Shown one piece after another: positions 1 through 6,302 of a stretch of DNA of 6,302 nt. Where the stretch lies: positions 2,850 to 9,151 of the forward strand of contig PCBE01000118.1 in NCBI GenBank assembly GCA_002731295.1, written 5' to 3'. This stretch comes from Acidiferrobacteraceae bacterium (GTDB lineage: Bacteria; Pseudomonadota; Gammaproteobacteria; Arenicellales; UBA868). The notes under the pieces are model-generated. The model made no database searches, was not told where the DNA came from, and was given only the letters and a program-made list of their open reading frames with translations. The position numbers were made by a program, and so were the translations under genes. Position 1 is the first letter of the stretch. Every line of letters begins with the position of its first letter.

Positions 1-1545
1 TGCAGCTCCCTGTTCCACGACTTTGCCCTGCCGCATCACGATGATCTGGTCACTCAAGGCCCGGATCACTTTCAGATCATGGCTGATAAACAGATAAGCC
101 AGAGCGTGCGCCTGCTGCAGGCTCTGCAGTAGATCGATCATCTGTGCCTGTACCGAGCGGTCCAGTGCCGAGGTTGGCTCGTCCAGCACAAGCACCTCGG
201 GTTGCATGATCATCGCTCGGGCCAGTGCAATTCTCTGGCGCTGACCGCCGGAGAATTCATGGGGATAACGGTGTCGGGTACCGGGATCAAGGCCCACTTC
301 TTCAAGCACCTGGATGACCTTTTCCTGTTGTTCTGTTTCGTTGCCGATATCATGCGCAACCAGACCTTCGGCGACGATCTGGCCCACTGAAAGACGCGGA
401 CTAAGACTGCCGAAAGGATCCTGAAACACGACCTGTATCTGGCGACGCAGTGGTTTCAGGGACCTTTGGCGCAATCCCTGAAGCGGGCGGCCGAGCAGTT
501 CGATCTCACCCCGTGATGAAATCAGCCGCAGCAGTGCCAGGGCGAGCGACGTCTTGCCGGAGCCACTTTCGCCCACCACACCGACAGTTTCACCCGCCCG
601 GATGGACAGATTCACATCATCGGTGGCTTTGATGTGATCAACGGTTTTTCGCAGTACACCCTTTTTGATCGGAAACCAGACCTGGATCTGTTTGCCTTGC
701 AGCACCACCGGTGCGTTCTCCGGGATGGAGTGGGATCGTGGCTGCGGTTCCGCCGCGATGAGTTGCTGCGTATAGGTCTGCGCGGGTGCACGGAACACCG
801 AAGCGGTATCGCCGTCTTCGATAATACGTCCTGCTTGCATGACATAGACCCGCTCCGCTGTTTTTCTCACCACGTCCAGATCATGGGTAATGAGCAGTAC
901 GCTCATCCCGGAGTGCTCTGTCAATTCGGCAATCAATTCTAGAATCTGGGCCTGGGTGGTAACGTCTACTGCCGTCGTCGGCTCGTCGGCAATGAGCAGA
1001 TCGGGTTCGTTGGCAAGCGCCATGGCAATCATGACTCTCTGGCGCTGCCCACCGGAAAGCTGGTGCGGATACGCACCCAACCGTGATTCGGGCTCCTGAA
1101 TATGAACCCGTTGCAGCAGCTCAATCACTTTCTCTCGTGCCTGCGGGGCACTTAGATTCGCTTTTTGTTTGAGGATCTCGGTGATCTGTTTTTCGACACT
1201 ATGCAATGGATTCAGCGATGTCATGGGTTCCTGAAAAATCATGCTGATGCGGTCGCCCCGAATCCGCATCAGCGCCTTGTCACCGGCACCCAGAAGTTCC
1301 TGATCATTAAAACGTATGCTGCCGCTGGGGTGAGTGGCCTTGGGATAAGGCAGAAGACCCAGCACAGACAGCGCCGTCACTGATTTTCCGGAGCCGCTCT
1401 CACCGACCAGGGCCACGGTCTCACCGCGGTTGACCACCAGATCTGCTTGCTGGACAGCTTCGACAGGGCCAGCAGGCGTGTTGAAGGTCACCGACAGATC
1501 GTCGATCGTGAGCAGCGGAGTTGAACCAGAATCAAGGTGTGCCAT
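1..1545 (-). CDS. yejF: Peptide ABC transporter, double ATP-binding subunit YejF (C-terminus cut by window edge)
   Basis: ATPase that energises the YejABEF peptide importer on the cytoplasmic face of the inner membrane. The frame is open from the ATG at 1545 to position 1, giving 515 residues. E. coli YejF is about 529 residues, so only a short tail is missing. Two complete nucleotide-binding domains lie in tandem. NBD1 has Walker A GESGSGKS (48-55), Q-loop Q105, signature LSGGQ (163-167), Walker B LLIAD plus E188, and H-loop H221. NBD2 has Walker A GESGSGKT (325-332), Q375, signature FSGGQ (431-435), Walker B VLVLD plus E456, and H489. All catalytic residues are present in both halves, so both sites should hydrolyse ATP. 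A linker at roughly 262-285 joins them, including a Pro-containing stretch typical of oligopeptide-transporter ATPases. The start lies 2 nt beyond the yejE stop with no clear Shine-Dalgarno, suggesting translation by coupling or reinitiation. Assignment to YejF rather than DppD/DppF or OppD/OppF rests on the fused two-NBD architecture and the yejABE context. Confidence 0.95.
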   Translation of the reverse strand, partial: MAHLDSGSTPLLTIDDLSVTFNTPAGPVEAVQQADLVVNRGETVALVGESGSGKSVTALSVLGLLPYPKATHPSGSIRFNDQELLGAGDKALMRIRGDRISMIFQEPMTSLNPLHSVEKQITEILKQKANLSAPQAREKVIELLQRVHIQEPESRLGAYPHQLSGGQRQRVMIAMALANEPDLLIADEPTTAVDVTTQAQILELIAELTEHSGMSVLLITHDLDVVRKTAERVYVMQAGRIIEDGDTASVFRAPAQTYTQQLIAAEPQPRSHSIPENAPVVLQGKQIQVWFPIKKGVLRKTVDHIKATDDVNLSIRAGETVGVVGESGSGKTSLALALLRLISSRGEIELLGRPLQGLRQRSLKPLRRQIQVVFQDPFGSLSPRLSVGQIVAEGLVAHDIGNETEQQEKVIQVLEEVGLDPGTRHRYPHEFSGGQRQRIALARAMIMQPEVLVLDEPTSALDRSVQAQMIDLLQSLQQAHALAYLFISHDLKVIRALSDQIIVMRQGKVVEQGAA

Positions 1546-1547
1546 GA

Positions 1548-2588
1548 TCAGGCCACGTTTTTTCGGGGGTCAAATGCATCGCGGACAGCCTCGCCGACGA
1601 ATATCAGCAGACTCAGCATCAGGCCGATCACGAAAAAGCCGGTCAGACCCAACCACGGAGCCTGCAGGTTGGCTTTGCCCTGGCTCAGCAGTTCTCCCAG
1701 TGAGGCTGAACCTGGCGGCAGGCCGATACCCAGAAAATCGAGTGATGTGAGTACCGTGACTGAGCCTGCCAGCGTAAAGGGCATAAATGTAATCGTCGCC
1801 ACCATCGCGTTGGGTAGCACATGTCGCACGATGATCACGGCATCGCTCACGCCGAGCGCGCGGGCCGCGCGTACATACTCGAAGTTGCGGGCACGCAGAA
1901 ACTCCGCCCGGACCACCCCGACAAAGCCCATCCAGGAAAAGAGCAGCATTAGACCCAGCAACCACCAGAAGTTGGGCTCGACGACGCTGGCAAGAATGAT
2001 GAGTAGATACAAAATAGGTAGGCCTGACCACACTTCGATGAAGCGCTGCAGGCCAAGATCGAGCCAGCCACCGAAATAGCCCTGTACCGCACCGGCGGCG
2101 ACGCCGATGATTGCACTGATGATGGTGAGCGTAAAACCGAACAGCACCGATATCCGAAAACCGTAAATCACCCGGGCAATGACATCGCGTGCCTGATCGT
2201 CGGTGCCCAGCCAGTGGGTGCTGTCCGGTCGTGAGGGTGCCGGGCCGGTAAGGTCCCAGGACACGGTCCGGTGGTGATAGCGGATCAATGGCCAGATCAT
2301 CCAGCCGTTTTGGTTGATCAGCTCAGCCACGTAGGGGCTGCTGTAGTCTGCCTCGGTGAGAAAATCACCGCCGAATTCGGTTTCGGGATAAGCCGTCAAC
2401 ACCGGAACATAAAAGCTGTCGTTGTAACGGACCAACAGCGGCTTGTCGTTGGCAACAAACTCGGCAAAAAGCGACACGACAAACAGCACCAGAAATATCC
2501 ACATCGACCACCAGCCCCGACGATTGGCCCGGAAGTTCTCAATGCGCCGTTGGGTAATGGGGCTCAATTGACTGAGCACACTTGTCAT
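1548..2588 (-). CDS. yejE: Peptide ABC transporter, inner-membrane permease YejE
   Basis: Second membrane-spanning subunit of the peptide importer, of the DppC/OppC-like permease family. It is 346 residues; E. coli YejE is about 341. A basic cytoplasmic N-terminus precedes TM1 (about 28-46). A large periplasmic loop (about 47-140) follows, beginning with the YejE-typical [10 protein letters not shown] (46-55) and ending in [18 protein letters not shown] (126-143), the conserved entry to the permease core. About five further hydrophobic segments lie at about 144-169, 189-203, 206-224, 262-281 and 312-334. The cytoplasmic EAA loop that docks onto the ATPase is at 237-261 ([13 protein letters not shown]...HVLPNA). 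The protein ends [15 protein letters not shown], as usual for the family. The ATG overlaps the yejB stop by 4 nt (ATGA), and a GAGGG at 2598-2602 sits 9 nt upstream, which fixes this start. An A-AAA-AAC heptamer lies just before the stop (separate entry). Confidence 0.96.
   Translation of the reverse strand: MTSVLSQLSPITQRRIENFRANRRGWWSMWIFLVLFVVSLFAEFVANDKPLLVRYNDSFYVPVLTAYPETEFGGDFLTEADYSSPYVAELINQNGWMIWPLIRYHHRTVSWDLTGPAPSRPDSTHWLGTDDQARDVIARVIYGFRISVLFGFTLTIISAIIGVAAGAVQGYFGGWLDLGLQRFIEVWSGLPILYLLIILASVVEPNFWWLLGLMLLFSWMGFVGVVRAEFLRARNFEYVRAARALGVSDAVIIVRHVLPNAMVATITFMPFTLAGSVTVLTSLDFLGIGLPPGSASLGELLSQGKANLQAPWLGLTGFFVIGLMLSLLIFVGEAVRDAFDPRKNVA
1557..1563 (-). other. In-frame slippery heptamer A-AAA-AAC at the end of yejE
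   Basis: The minus-strand codons CGA AAA AAC near the yejE C-terminus (residues 342-344) form an X-XXY-YYZ heptamer in the zero frame. The yejE stop is 6 nt further on. A -1 slip would read CGT GGC CTG ATC and continue without a stop straight into the yejF ATG frame. A weak 5-bp bulged stem (1539-1556) follows with no spacer, and no Shine-Dalgarno-like stimulator is visible upstream. The sequence and frames are certain; any frameshifting is conjecture. Confidence 0.3.
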
Positions 2589-3682
2589 ACCTCACGGCCC
2601 TCGAAATCAATCCGGGGATCGACCACCGTATACGTCAGATCACCGATCAGGTTCATGACCAGCCCCAGCAACGAGAAGAAAAATAAAGCCCCGAACATCA
2701 CGGGGTAGTCACGCTTGAAGGCTGCTTCGAACCCAAGCAGACCCAGCCCGTCGAGGGAGAAGATGATCTCGATAAGCAGTGAGCCCGTAAACAGGATGCC
2801 GACGAAAGCACCGGGAAAGCCGGCGATCACGATGAGCATCGCATTGCGGAAAACATGGCCATACAGCACACGCGATTGTGAGAGACCCTTGGCCCGTGCA
2901 GTGAGCACATACTGCTGGTTGATCTGATCAAGAAATGAGTTCTTGGTCAGCATGGCCAGCGTAGCAAACCCGCCGATGGTCATTGCAATCACCGGCAAGG
3001 TGATGTGCCACAGGTAGTCGGTGATCTGTCCCCACCACGACAGTGTGTCCCAGTTTTCCGAAGTCAGACCCGCCAGCGGGAACCAGTCGAGGTAGCTGCC
3101 CCCGGCAAAGAATACCAGCAGGAACACAGCAAACAGAAACGCCGGAATAGCCATGCCGACGATCACCACGATACTGCTCCACACGTCAAACCGGCTCCCA
3201 TCGCGCACGGCCTTGGCAATGCCGAGCGGGATGGAGATCAGATAGGCCAGCAGGGTCGTCCAGATGCCCAGCGATATAGAGACCGGCATCTTGTCCAGCA
3301 CCAGGTCCACGACTTTGCGGTCCCGAAAGAAACTCTCGCCAAAGTCAAACACCAGGTAATTTTTCATCATGGTGATGAAGCGGTGGTGCAGCGGCTGGTC
3401 AAAGCCGAACTGTTTTTCCAGGGCTTTGATGAAGTCCGGGTCCAGGCCCTGAGCGCCGCGGTATTTACTCCTGTTCCCATCACTGCGAGTAGACGTCAGG
3501 GTCTCGCTGGTGCCGGTCCGCGTGACACGTTCAGTAATGTCGCTGCCGACGCCGGTCAGCTGGGAGATAACTTGTTCCACCGGTCCGCCCGGGGCGATCT
3601 GGATGATCACGAAATTGATCACCATGATCGCCAGCAGTGTGGGGATCATCAGCAGCAGACGGCGAACGATGTAAGCGCCCAT
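2585..3682 (-). CDS. yejB: Peptide ABC transporter, inner-membrane permease YejB
   Basis: First membrane-spanning subunit of the peptide importer, of the DppB/OppB-like permease family. It is 365 residues against about 364 in E. coli YejB. TM1 (about 9-29) sits in [20 protein letters not shown] and leads into [11 protein letters not shown] (27-37), the signature just after TM1 in this family. Next comes a variable Thr/Ser-rich periplasmic stretch (about 42-72), then [10 protein letters not shown] (74-83). Five more hydrophobic segments lie at about 133-157, 169-193, 221-245, 281-305 and 327-352. The EAA loop contacting the ATPase is at 258-281 ([13 protein letters not shown]...HVFRNA). The C-terminus, [12 protein letters not shown], carries the YejB-typical DPRIDFEGR. 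The start is supported by a GGAG 7 nt upstream and by the conserved MGAY(I/L) N-terminus. It lies 54 bp after yejA and overlaps yejE by 4 nt. No anomaly is seen in the reading frame. Confidence 0.97.
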   Translation of the reverse strand: MGAYIVRRLLLMIPTLLAIMVINFVIIQIAPGGPVEQVISQLTGVGSDITERVTRTGTSETLTSTRSDGNRSKYRGAQGLDPDFIKALEKQFGFDQPLHHRFITMMKNYLVFDFGESFFRDRKVVDLVLDKMPVSISLGIWTTLLAYLISIPLGIAKAVRDGSRFDVWSSIVVIVGMAIPAFLFAVFLLVFFAGGSYLDWFPLAGLTSENWDTLSWWGQITDYLWHITLPVIAMTIGGFATLAMLTKNSFLDQINQQYVLTARAKGLSQSRVLYGHVFRNAMLIVIAGFPGAFVGILFTGSLLIEIIFSLDGLGLLGFEAAFKRDYPVMFGALFFFSLLGLVMNLIGDLTYTVVDPRIDFEGREV

Positions 3683-3689
3683 CTTCAGT

Positions 3690-3693
3690 CTCC
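3690..3693 (-). promoter_or_regulatory. Shine-Dalgarno of yejB
   Basis: GGAG on the minus strand with a 7-nt spacer to the yejB ATG at 3682. It is the best-placed ribosome binding site in the operon. It gives yejB its own initiation signal, in contrast to yejE and yejF, whose starts are overlapping or nearly so with the preceding stop. Confidence 0.75.
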
Positions 3694-3711
3694 AGTCTGT
3701 GCTGTCGCAGG

Positions 3712-3731
3712 GCTCAGCAGATCTGCCGAGC
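3712..3731 (-). other. Intercistronic mRNA hairpin between yejA and yejB
   Basis: On the transcribed strand GCTCGGCA and TGCTGAGC form an 8-bp stem, with one G-U wobble, around a GATC tetraloop. It begins 5 nt after the yejA TAA. No run of U follows (the next bases are CCTGCGACAG), so it is not a standard Rho-independent terminator. Its position, between the gene for the binding protein (needed in excess) and the first permease gene, matches hairpins that in some ABC operons protect the upstream message or attenuate the downstream genes. That role is inferred from position; the base-pairing is read directly. Confidence 0.5.
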
Positions 3732-3736
3732 GGCGG

Positions 3737-5581
3737 TTATTGTCGGGCCTGCTCCAGGGCGGCAGCTTTTTGTGTGTCGTACCACCATCGGCTTCTCATG
3801 ACGCCACTGCGTACCGGGGTTGCAGGGCGACTGAACTTGTCCCAGTAGAGGACCCGGTCGGCCCGGATGTGCCAGTGGGGCACCACGTAGTGTCCCCACA
3901 ACAGCACCCGGTCGAGGGCACGCGTACGCACGTTCAGTTGTTCGCGGGAGTCTGATTTAACCAGCAGTTCAATCAGCTCGTCCACAACAGGATCCTTGAT
4001 CCCGGCCAGATTGCGACTGCCGACAGAATCCGCCGCGTCGCTGCCCCAGTATTCCCGCTGTTCGTTGCCGGGGGTTTCACTCTGGCCCCAGACCGCCACC
4101 AGCATGTCGAAGTCTTTCTGCCGATAGCGCTCCATATATTGGGTCCGGTCCACCAGCCGAATCTTGGCCTCGATCCCGAGTAGTTTGAGATTCTGCGTAT
4201 AGGGCAGCACGATGCGCTCAAACGCCTTAGAGGACAGTAGAACTTCGAATCTGAAGGGTACACCGGTGGCTTCATTGATGAGCTTGAGATCGCGGACTGT
4301 CCAGCCAGCGCTCTTAAGCAAGGCCGTGGCTTTGCGTAAATTCTCCCGTGGCCGCCCACTGCCGTCGGTCACCGGGATTTTAAAAGCCTGGTTGAACACG
4401 GTGTCAGGGATACGGCCACGATAGTGTTCCAGCAGCGCCAGTTCCGCCCCCTCGGGTAGTCCAGAGGAGGCGAGCTCTGAATTTGAGAAATAACTTGTCG
4501 TGCGGGTGTACTGGCCATTGAAAAGCGTGCGATTGGACCATTCAAAATCGAACGCATAGCCCAGTGCCTGCCGCACCCGAGGGTCTTGGAACAGGGTCCG
4601 CCGGGTGTTCATCACAAAGGCCTGCATGCCCGTGGGTTGGCGATGCGGGACCATTTCCTTGTTGAGTAAACCCTTGTCGACGACCGCCACATTGTAGTCG
4701 TCGGCCCAGGCCTTCGACTGGTTCTCGAGCCGGAAGTCGATGTCACCGGCTTTGAGCGCAAGCCGGATCGGTGTCGCATCCCGAAAATACTCGGTACGGA
4801 TGATGTCGAAATTGTTCATTCCCCGCCGTACAGGGAGATTTGCACCCCAGTAATCCGTCACCCGTTCCTGAACGATGTAACGGCCGGCTTCAAACTTCTG
4901 AATCCGATAGGGGCCACTGCCCAATGGGGGGTCCAGCGTGGTGGCGGAGAAGTCCCGTGACGCCCAGTAATGCTTGGGCAGAACCGGCAGTTGCCCGGTA
5001 ATCAGCGGCAGTTCCTGGTTGCCAGATTCTTTAAAGTTAAAGCGGACACGATGTGTGTTGAGTGCTTCAGCACTGTCGATGGCACTGTAGTAGTAACGGT
5101 AAAAGGGCATACCCTTTTCCACCAGGGTTTCAAACGACCAGACCACATCGTCAGCAGTGACCGGAGTGCCGTCGTGCCAGCGCGCTTCAGGACGCAGGTT
5201 GAAGATGACCCAGGAGCGATCGGCAGGCCATTCCATGGTTTTTGCGACAAGCCCATAAGCCGTAAATGGTTCGTCAGCACTGTTGACCAGGAGCGTTTCC
5301 ACCGAGCCGGTGCTCGCGGCATTGCCTTTGGGAATGAACGAGTTAAAGCTATCAAAGGTACCGTCAACCGCCAGTCGCAGTGTGCCGCCCTTGGGTGCTG
5401 TGGGATTAACGTAGTCGAAATATGGGAAAGTGGTGGTGTACTTTGGAATTTCGTTGTCGAACATGGTCATCGCATGGCCGGAGAGAACAGCGTCTGCCAT
5501 CAGCGATCTTGCGCCGCCCAAAACCAGCACCAAAACCCACACGCAAAAGCGGAAATTCCTCATAAATTGATTATAGTCCAT
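3737..5581 (-). CDS. yejA: Peptide ABC transporter, periplasmic substrate-binding protein YejA
   Basis: Extracytoplasmic solute-binding protein (SBP_bac_5 / oligopeptide-binding family) that delivers peptides to YejBE. It is 614 residues from the first ATG, or 608 from M7; E. coli YejA is about 604. The N-terminus is a Sec signal peptide: basic n-region RNFR (8-11), hydrophobic core 12-22, and a likely signal peptidase I site after ADA (29-31). There is no lipobox, so the mature protein should be soluble in the periplasm. Family hallmarks follow: MTMFDNEIPKY (38-48), F-Y-F-D-Y-V-N-P-x-A-P-K-G-G (about 52-66), SFNSFIPKGN (78-87), and the SBP_bac_5 motif WHDGTPVTADDVVWSF (135-150). An in-frame TAG at 5594-5596 limits the start to ATG 5581 or ATG 5563. 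Neither has a good Shine-Dalgarno: a TAGG sits only 1 nt before the first, and none precedes the second. M7 gives the more usual short basic n-region. yejA is the first gene of the operon, divergent from mutY. The frame is intact, with a short extra C-terminal tail after RSRWWYD. Confidence 0.95.
   Translation of the reverse strand: MDYNQFMRNFRFCVWVLVLVLGGARSLMADAVLSGHAMTMFDNEIPKYTTTFPYFDYVNPTAPKGGTLRLAVDGTFDSFNSFIPKGNAASTGSVETLLVNSADEPFTAYGLVAKTMEWPADRSWVIFNLRPEARWHDGTPVTADDVVWSFETLVEKGMPFYRYYYSAIDSAEALNTHRVRFNFKESGNQELPLITGQLPVLPKHYWASRDFSATTLDPPLGSGPYRIQKFEAGRYIVQERVTDYWGANLPVRRGMNNFDIIRTEYFRDATPIRLALKAGDIDFRLENQSKAWADDYNVAVVDKGLLNKEMVPHRQPTGMQAFVMNTRRTLFQDPRVRQALGYAFDFEWSNRTLFNGQYTRTTSYFSNSELASSGLPEGAELALLEHYRGRIPDTVFNQAFKIPVTDGSGRPRENLRKATALLKSAGWTVRDLKLINEATGVPFRFEVLLSSKAFERIVLPYTQNLKLLGIEAKIRLVDRTQYMERYRQKDFDMLVAVWGQSETPGNEQREYWGSDAADSVGSRNLAGIKDPVVDELIELLVKSDSREQLNVRTRALDRVLLWGHYVVPHWHIRADRVLYWDKFSRPATPVRSGVMRSRWWYDTQKAAALEQARQ
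5570..5575 (-). promoter_or_regulatory. Possible -10 box for the yej operon, inside the 5' end of the longer yejA frame
   Basis: A perfect TATAAT lies on the minus strand, 6 nt upstream of the second yejA ATG (5563). The -35 is weak: the best is CTAGCA (5592-5597, 16-bp spacer), matching TTGACA at 3 of 6 positions. If used, transcription would start at or next to that ATG, giving a leaderless or nearly leaderless message. Against it, the hexamer could be chance in an AT-rich patch, and the true promoter may lie upstream, inside mutY. Confidence 0.25.
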
Positions 5582-5618
5582 GCCTATAGGTTGCTAGGCG
5601 GTGACCATCGTGGCTGCC

Positions 5619-5635
5619 GTGGTCAACCACTGACC
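5619..5635. promoter_or_regulatory. Candidate operator: nested inverted repeats GTGGT-N2-ACCAC and GGTCA-N5-TGACC
   Basis: Two overlapping dyads are read directly. GTGGT CA ACCAC spans 5619-5630, and GGTCA-N5-TGACC spans 5621-5635. The core TGGT-N2-ACCA resembles operators of FadR-subfamily GntR regulators such as UxuR. It lies about 40-70 bp upstream of the two possible yejA starts and just upstream of the mutY ribosome binding site, so a bound repressor could affect either gene. Short dyads of this size occur by chance fairly often, and no regulator gene is in view, so the call is tentative. Confidence 0.25.
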
Positions 5636-5639
5636 GAAC

Positions 5640-5643
5640 AGGA
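5640..5643 (+). promoter_or_regulatory. Shine-Dalgarno of mutY, deciding the GTG start
   Basis: AGGA with a 6-nt spacer to the GTG at 5650. The next in-frame candidate, ATG at 5665, has only a weak purine stretch upstream. The GTG start also gives an N-terminus one residue longer than E. coli MutY up to the catalytic Glu, supporting GTG as the initiator. Confidence 0.6.
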
Positions 5644-5649
5644 CGCGCC

Positions 5650-6302
5650 GTGAACGCAGAGCCGATGTTTGCACAGACACTGCTTGAGTGGCATCGCCAC
5701 CATGGTCGGCACGACTTGCCCTGGCAGGGTACGAGCGACCCCTATCCGATCTGGGTATCGGAGATCATGCTTCAGCAAACCCAGGTGACGACAGTAATCC
5801 CGTACTACCGGCAATTCATGCAGCGTTTTCCCACTGTGACGGCACTGGCTGCGGCGACCCAGGATGAGCTCCTGGACTGCTGGACGGGCCTTGGCTATTA
5901 CGCCAGGGCGCGAAACCTTCATCGCGCAGCCCGCCGGGTCGTTGATGAGCGGGCTGGCTGTTTCCCCGAGCAGTTTGACGAGGTGCTGGACTTGCCGGGT
6001 ATCGGTCGTTCAACTGCAGGTGCGATACTTGCCTTTGCGTTTGGCCAGCGCCACGCGATACTCGACGGCAATGTGAAAAGAGTGCTGGCCCGTTGTTTTG
6101 CTGTGGCGGGCTATCCGGGTGACACTGCTGTGGCGCGCGAACTGTGGGCTTTATCGGAACGCTGTACACCCCGGCAAGATGTCCCGAGCTACACGCAGGC
6201 GATCATGGATCTGGGTTCAACGGTGTGCACACGACGCAATCCGCAATGTGGGGGCTGTCCGTTGGCCTCACGCTGCCAGGCTCTCGCAAGACAAGAGATA
6301 GA
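5650..6302 (+). CDS. mutY: A/G-specific adenine DNA glycosylase MutY (C-terminal part beyond window)
   Basis: Base-excision-repair enzyme that removes adenine mispaired with 8-oxoguanine (or G), preventing G:C to T:A transversions. 217 residues are visible from the GTG at 5650; E. coli MutY is about 350. The whole catalytic core is present. LPWQ (23-26) comes first, then SEIMLQQTQV (37-46) with catalytic E38 (E37 in E. coli). WTGLGYYARARNLH (78-91) follows. The helix-hairpin-helix LPGIGRSTAGAI (115-126) leads to ILDGNVKRVLAR (137-148), with catalytic D139 (D138 in E. coli). The iron-sulfur cluster loop is C193-X6-C200-X2-C203-X5-C209, with exactly the canonical spacing. The C-terminal NUDIX-like 8-oxoG recognition domain lies past the right edge and cannot be judged. 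The long match to E. coli MutY, including Y83-Y84, separates it from endonuclease III. It is divergent from yejA with no functional link. Confidence 0.97.
   Translation, partial: MNAEPMFAQTLLEWHRHHGRHDLPWQGTSDPYPIWVSEIMLQQTQVTTVIPYYRQFMQRFPTVTALAAATQDELLDCWTGLGYYARARNLHRAARRVVDERAGCFPEQFDEVLDLPGIGRSTAGAILAFAFGQRHAILDGNVKRVLARCFAVAGYPGDTAVARELWALSERCTPRQDVPSYTQAIMDLGSTVCTRRNPQCGGCPLASRCQALARQEI

Larger units (their letters stand above)
5582..5649. promoter_or_regulatory. Divergent intergenic region yejA / mutY
   Basis: This 68-bp gap separates the start of yejA (minus strand) from the start of mutY (plus strand). It must carry the 5' signals of both units, unless promoters lie inside the flanking genes. 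It contains the yejA-proximal palindrome CCTATAGG (5583-5590), three TGACC/GGTCA half-sites (5602-5606, 5621-5625, 5631-5635) and the mutY Shine-Dalgarno. No convincing sigma-70 promoter for mutY could be picked out by eye. Confidence 0.6.

Noticed and set aside
241..255. FSGGQ instead of LSGGQ in the second YejF ABC signature, as a possible degenerate ATPase site
   Set aside because: FSGGQ is common in the second domain of YejF and in OppF/DppF-type ATPases. Walker A, Walker B with its Glu, and the H-loop are all intact, so there is no sign of a dead site.
1570..2031. A 153-codon frame on the same strand inside yejE
   Set aside because: It is fully contained in yejE in another frame, with an Arg/Pro-rich, non-hydrophobic product and no family resemblance. 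The yejE frame carries all the permease motifs.
2508..2515. Chi-like octamer GCTGGTGG on the minus strand
   Set aside because: It is just the codons for Gly-Trp-Trp in the conserved N-terminus of YejE. A single copy in 6.3 kb is expected occasionally and says nothing about recombination here.
3712..3731. Rho-independent terminator splitting the yej operon after yejA
   Set aside because: The stem is present but no U-tract follows on the transcribed strand. yejB lies just downstream with its own Shine-Dalgarno and no obvious separate promoter, so full termination here is unlikely.
3005..3955. A 316-codon open frame on the plus strand antisense to yejB and the end of yejA
   Set aside because: It crosses two well-supported genes on the other strand and the intercistronic hairpin. 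It has a composition rich in His, Gln, Arg and Asp with no recognisable domain, and no credible start context. It is explained as the shadow of a GC-rich coding strand.
5583..5590. Perfect 8-bp palindrome CCTATAGG next to the first yejA ATG
   Set aside because: It is too short to be meaningful alone, does not extend at either side, and has no second copy in the gap.
4970..5653. A 227-codon plus-strand open frame antisense to the first half of yejA, whose TGA overlaps the mutY GTG (GTGA)
   Set aside because: The overlap with mutY looks like translational coupling, but the frame is entirely antisense to strongly conserved YejA, including its signal peptide, and shows no protein motif. It is treated as chance.

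Overview
The window reads as chromosomal DNA of a gammaproteobacterium, with moderately high GC. The main support is the close motif-by-motif and length match of all five genes to their Escherichia coli counterparts as I remember them. No species can be named from the sequence alone. There are no RNA genes, mobile elements, CRISPR arrays or phage genes, and coding density is very high.

Layout. About 88% of the window is a four-gene minus-strand operon, yejA-yejB-yejE-yejF, transcribed from about 5.6 kb toward position 1. It encodes an ABC-type (oligo)peptide importer: periplasmic binding protein YejA (3737-5581), permeases YejB (2585-3682) and YejE (1548-2588), and a double ATPase YejF (1-1545, C-terminus beyond the left edge). 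On the plus strand, divergent from yejA across a 68-bp gap, is the 5' two-thirds of mutY (5650-6302, running off the right edge), the A/G-specific adenine glycosylase of base-excision repair.

How the genes work together. YejA captures peptides in the periplasm. YejB and YejE form the inner-membrane channel, and the two nucleotide-binding domains of the single YejF chain power it. In E. coli this transporter is known for taking up microcin C, and in several pathogens for affecting sensitivity to antimicrobial peptides. Translation is tightly coupled downstream of yejB: yejB and yejE overlap by 4 nt (ATGA), and yejE and yejF are 2 nt apart. The only real gap in the operon is the 54 bp between yejA and yejB, which holds a hairpin without a U-tract. 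MutY is functionally unrelated and merely adjacent.

No new system is evident. The points worth a second look are small-scale: an in-frame A-AAA-AAC slippery heptamer at the end of yejE whose -1 shift would join YejE to YejF, the yejA/yejB intercistronic hairpin, inverted repeats in the yejA/mutY divergent region, and a TATAAT box abutting the second ATG of yejA.
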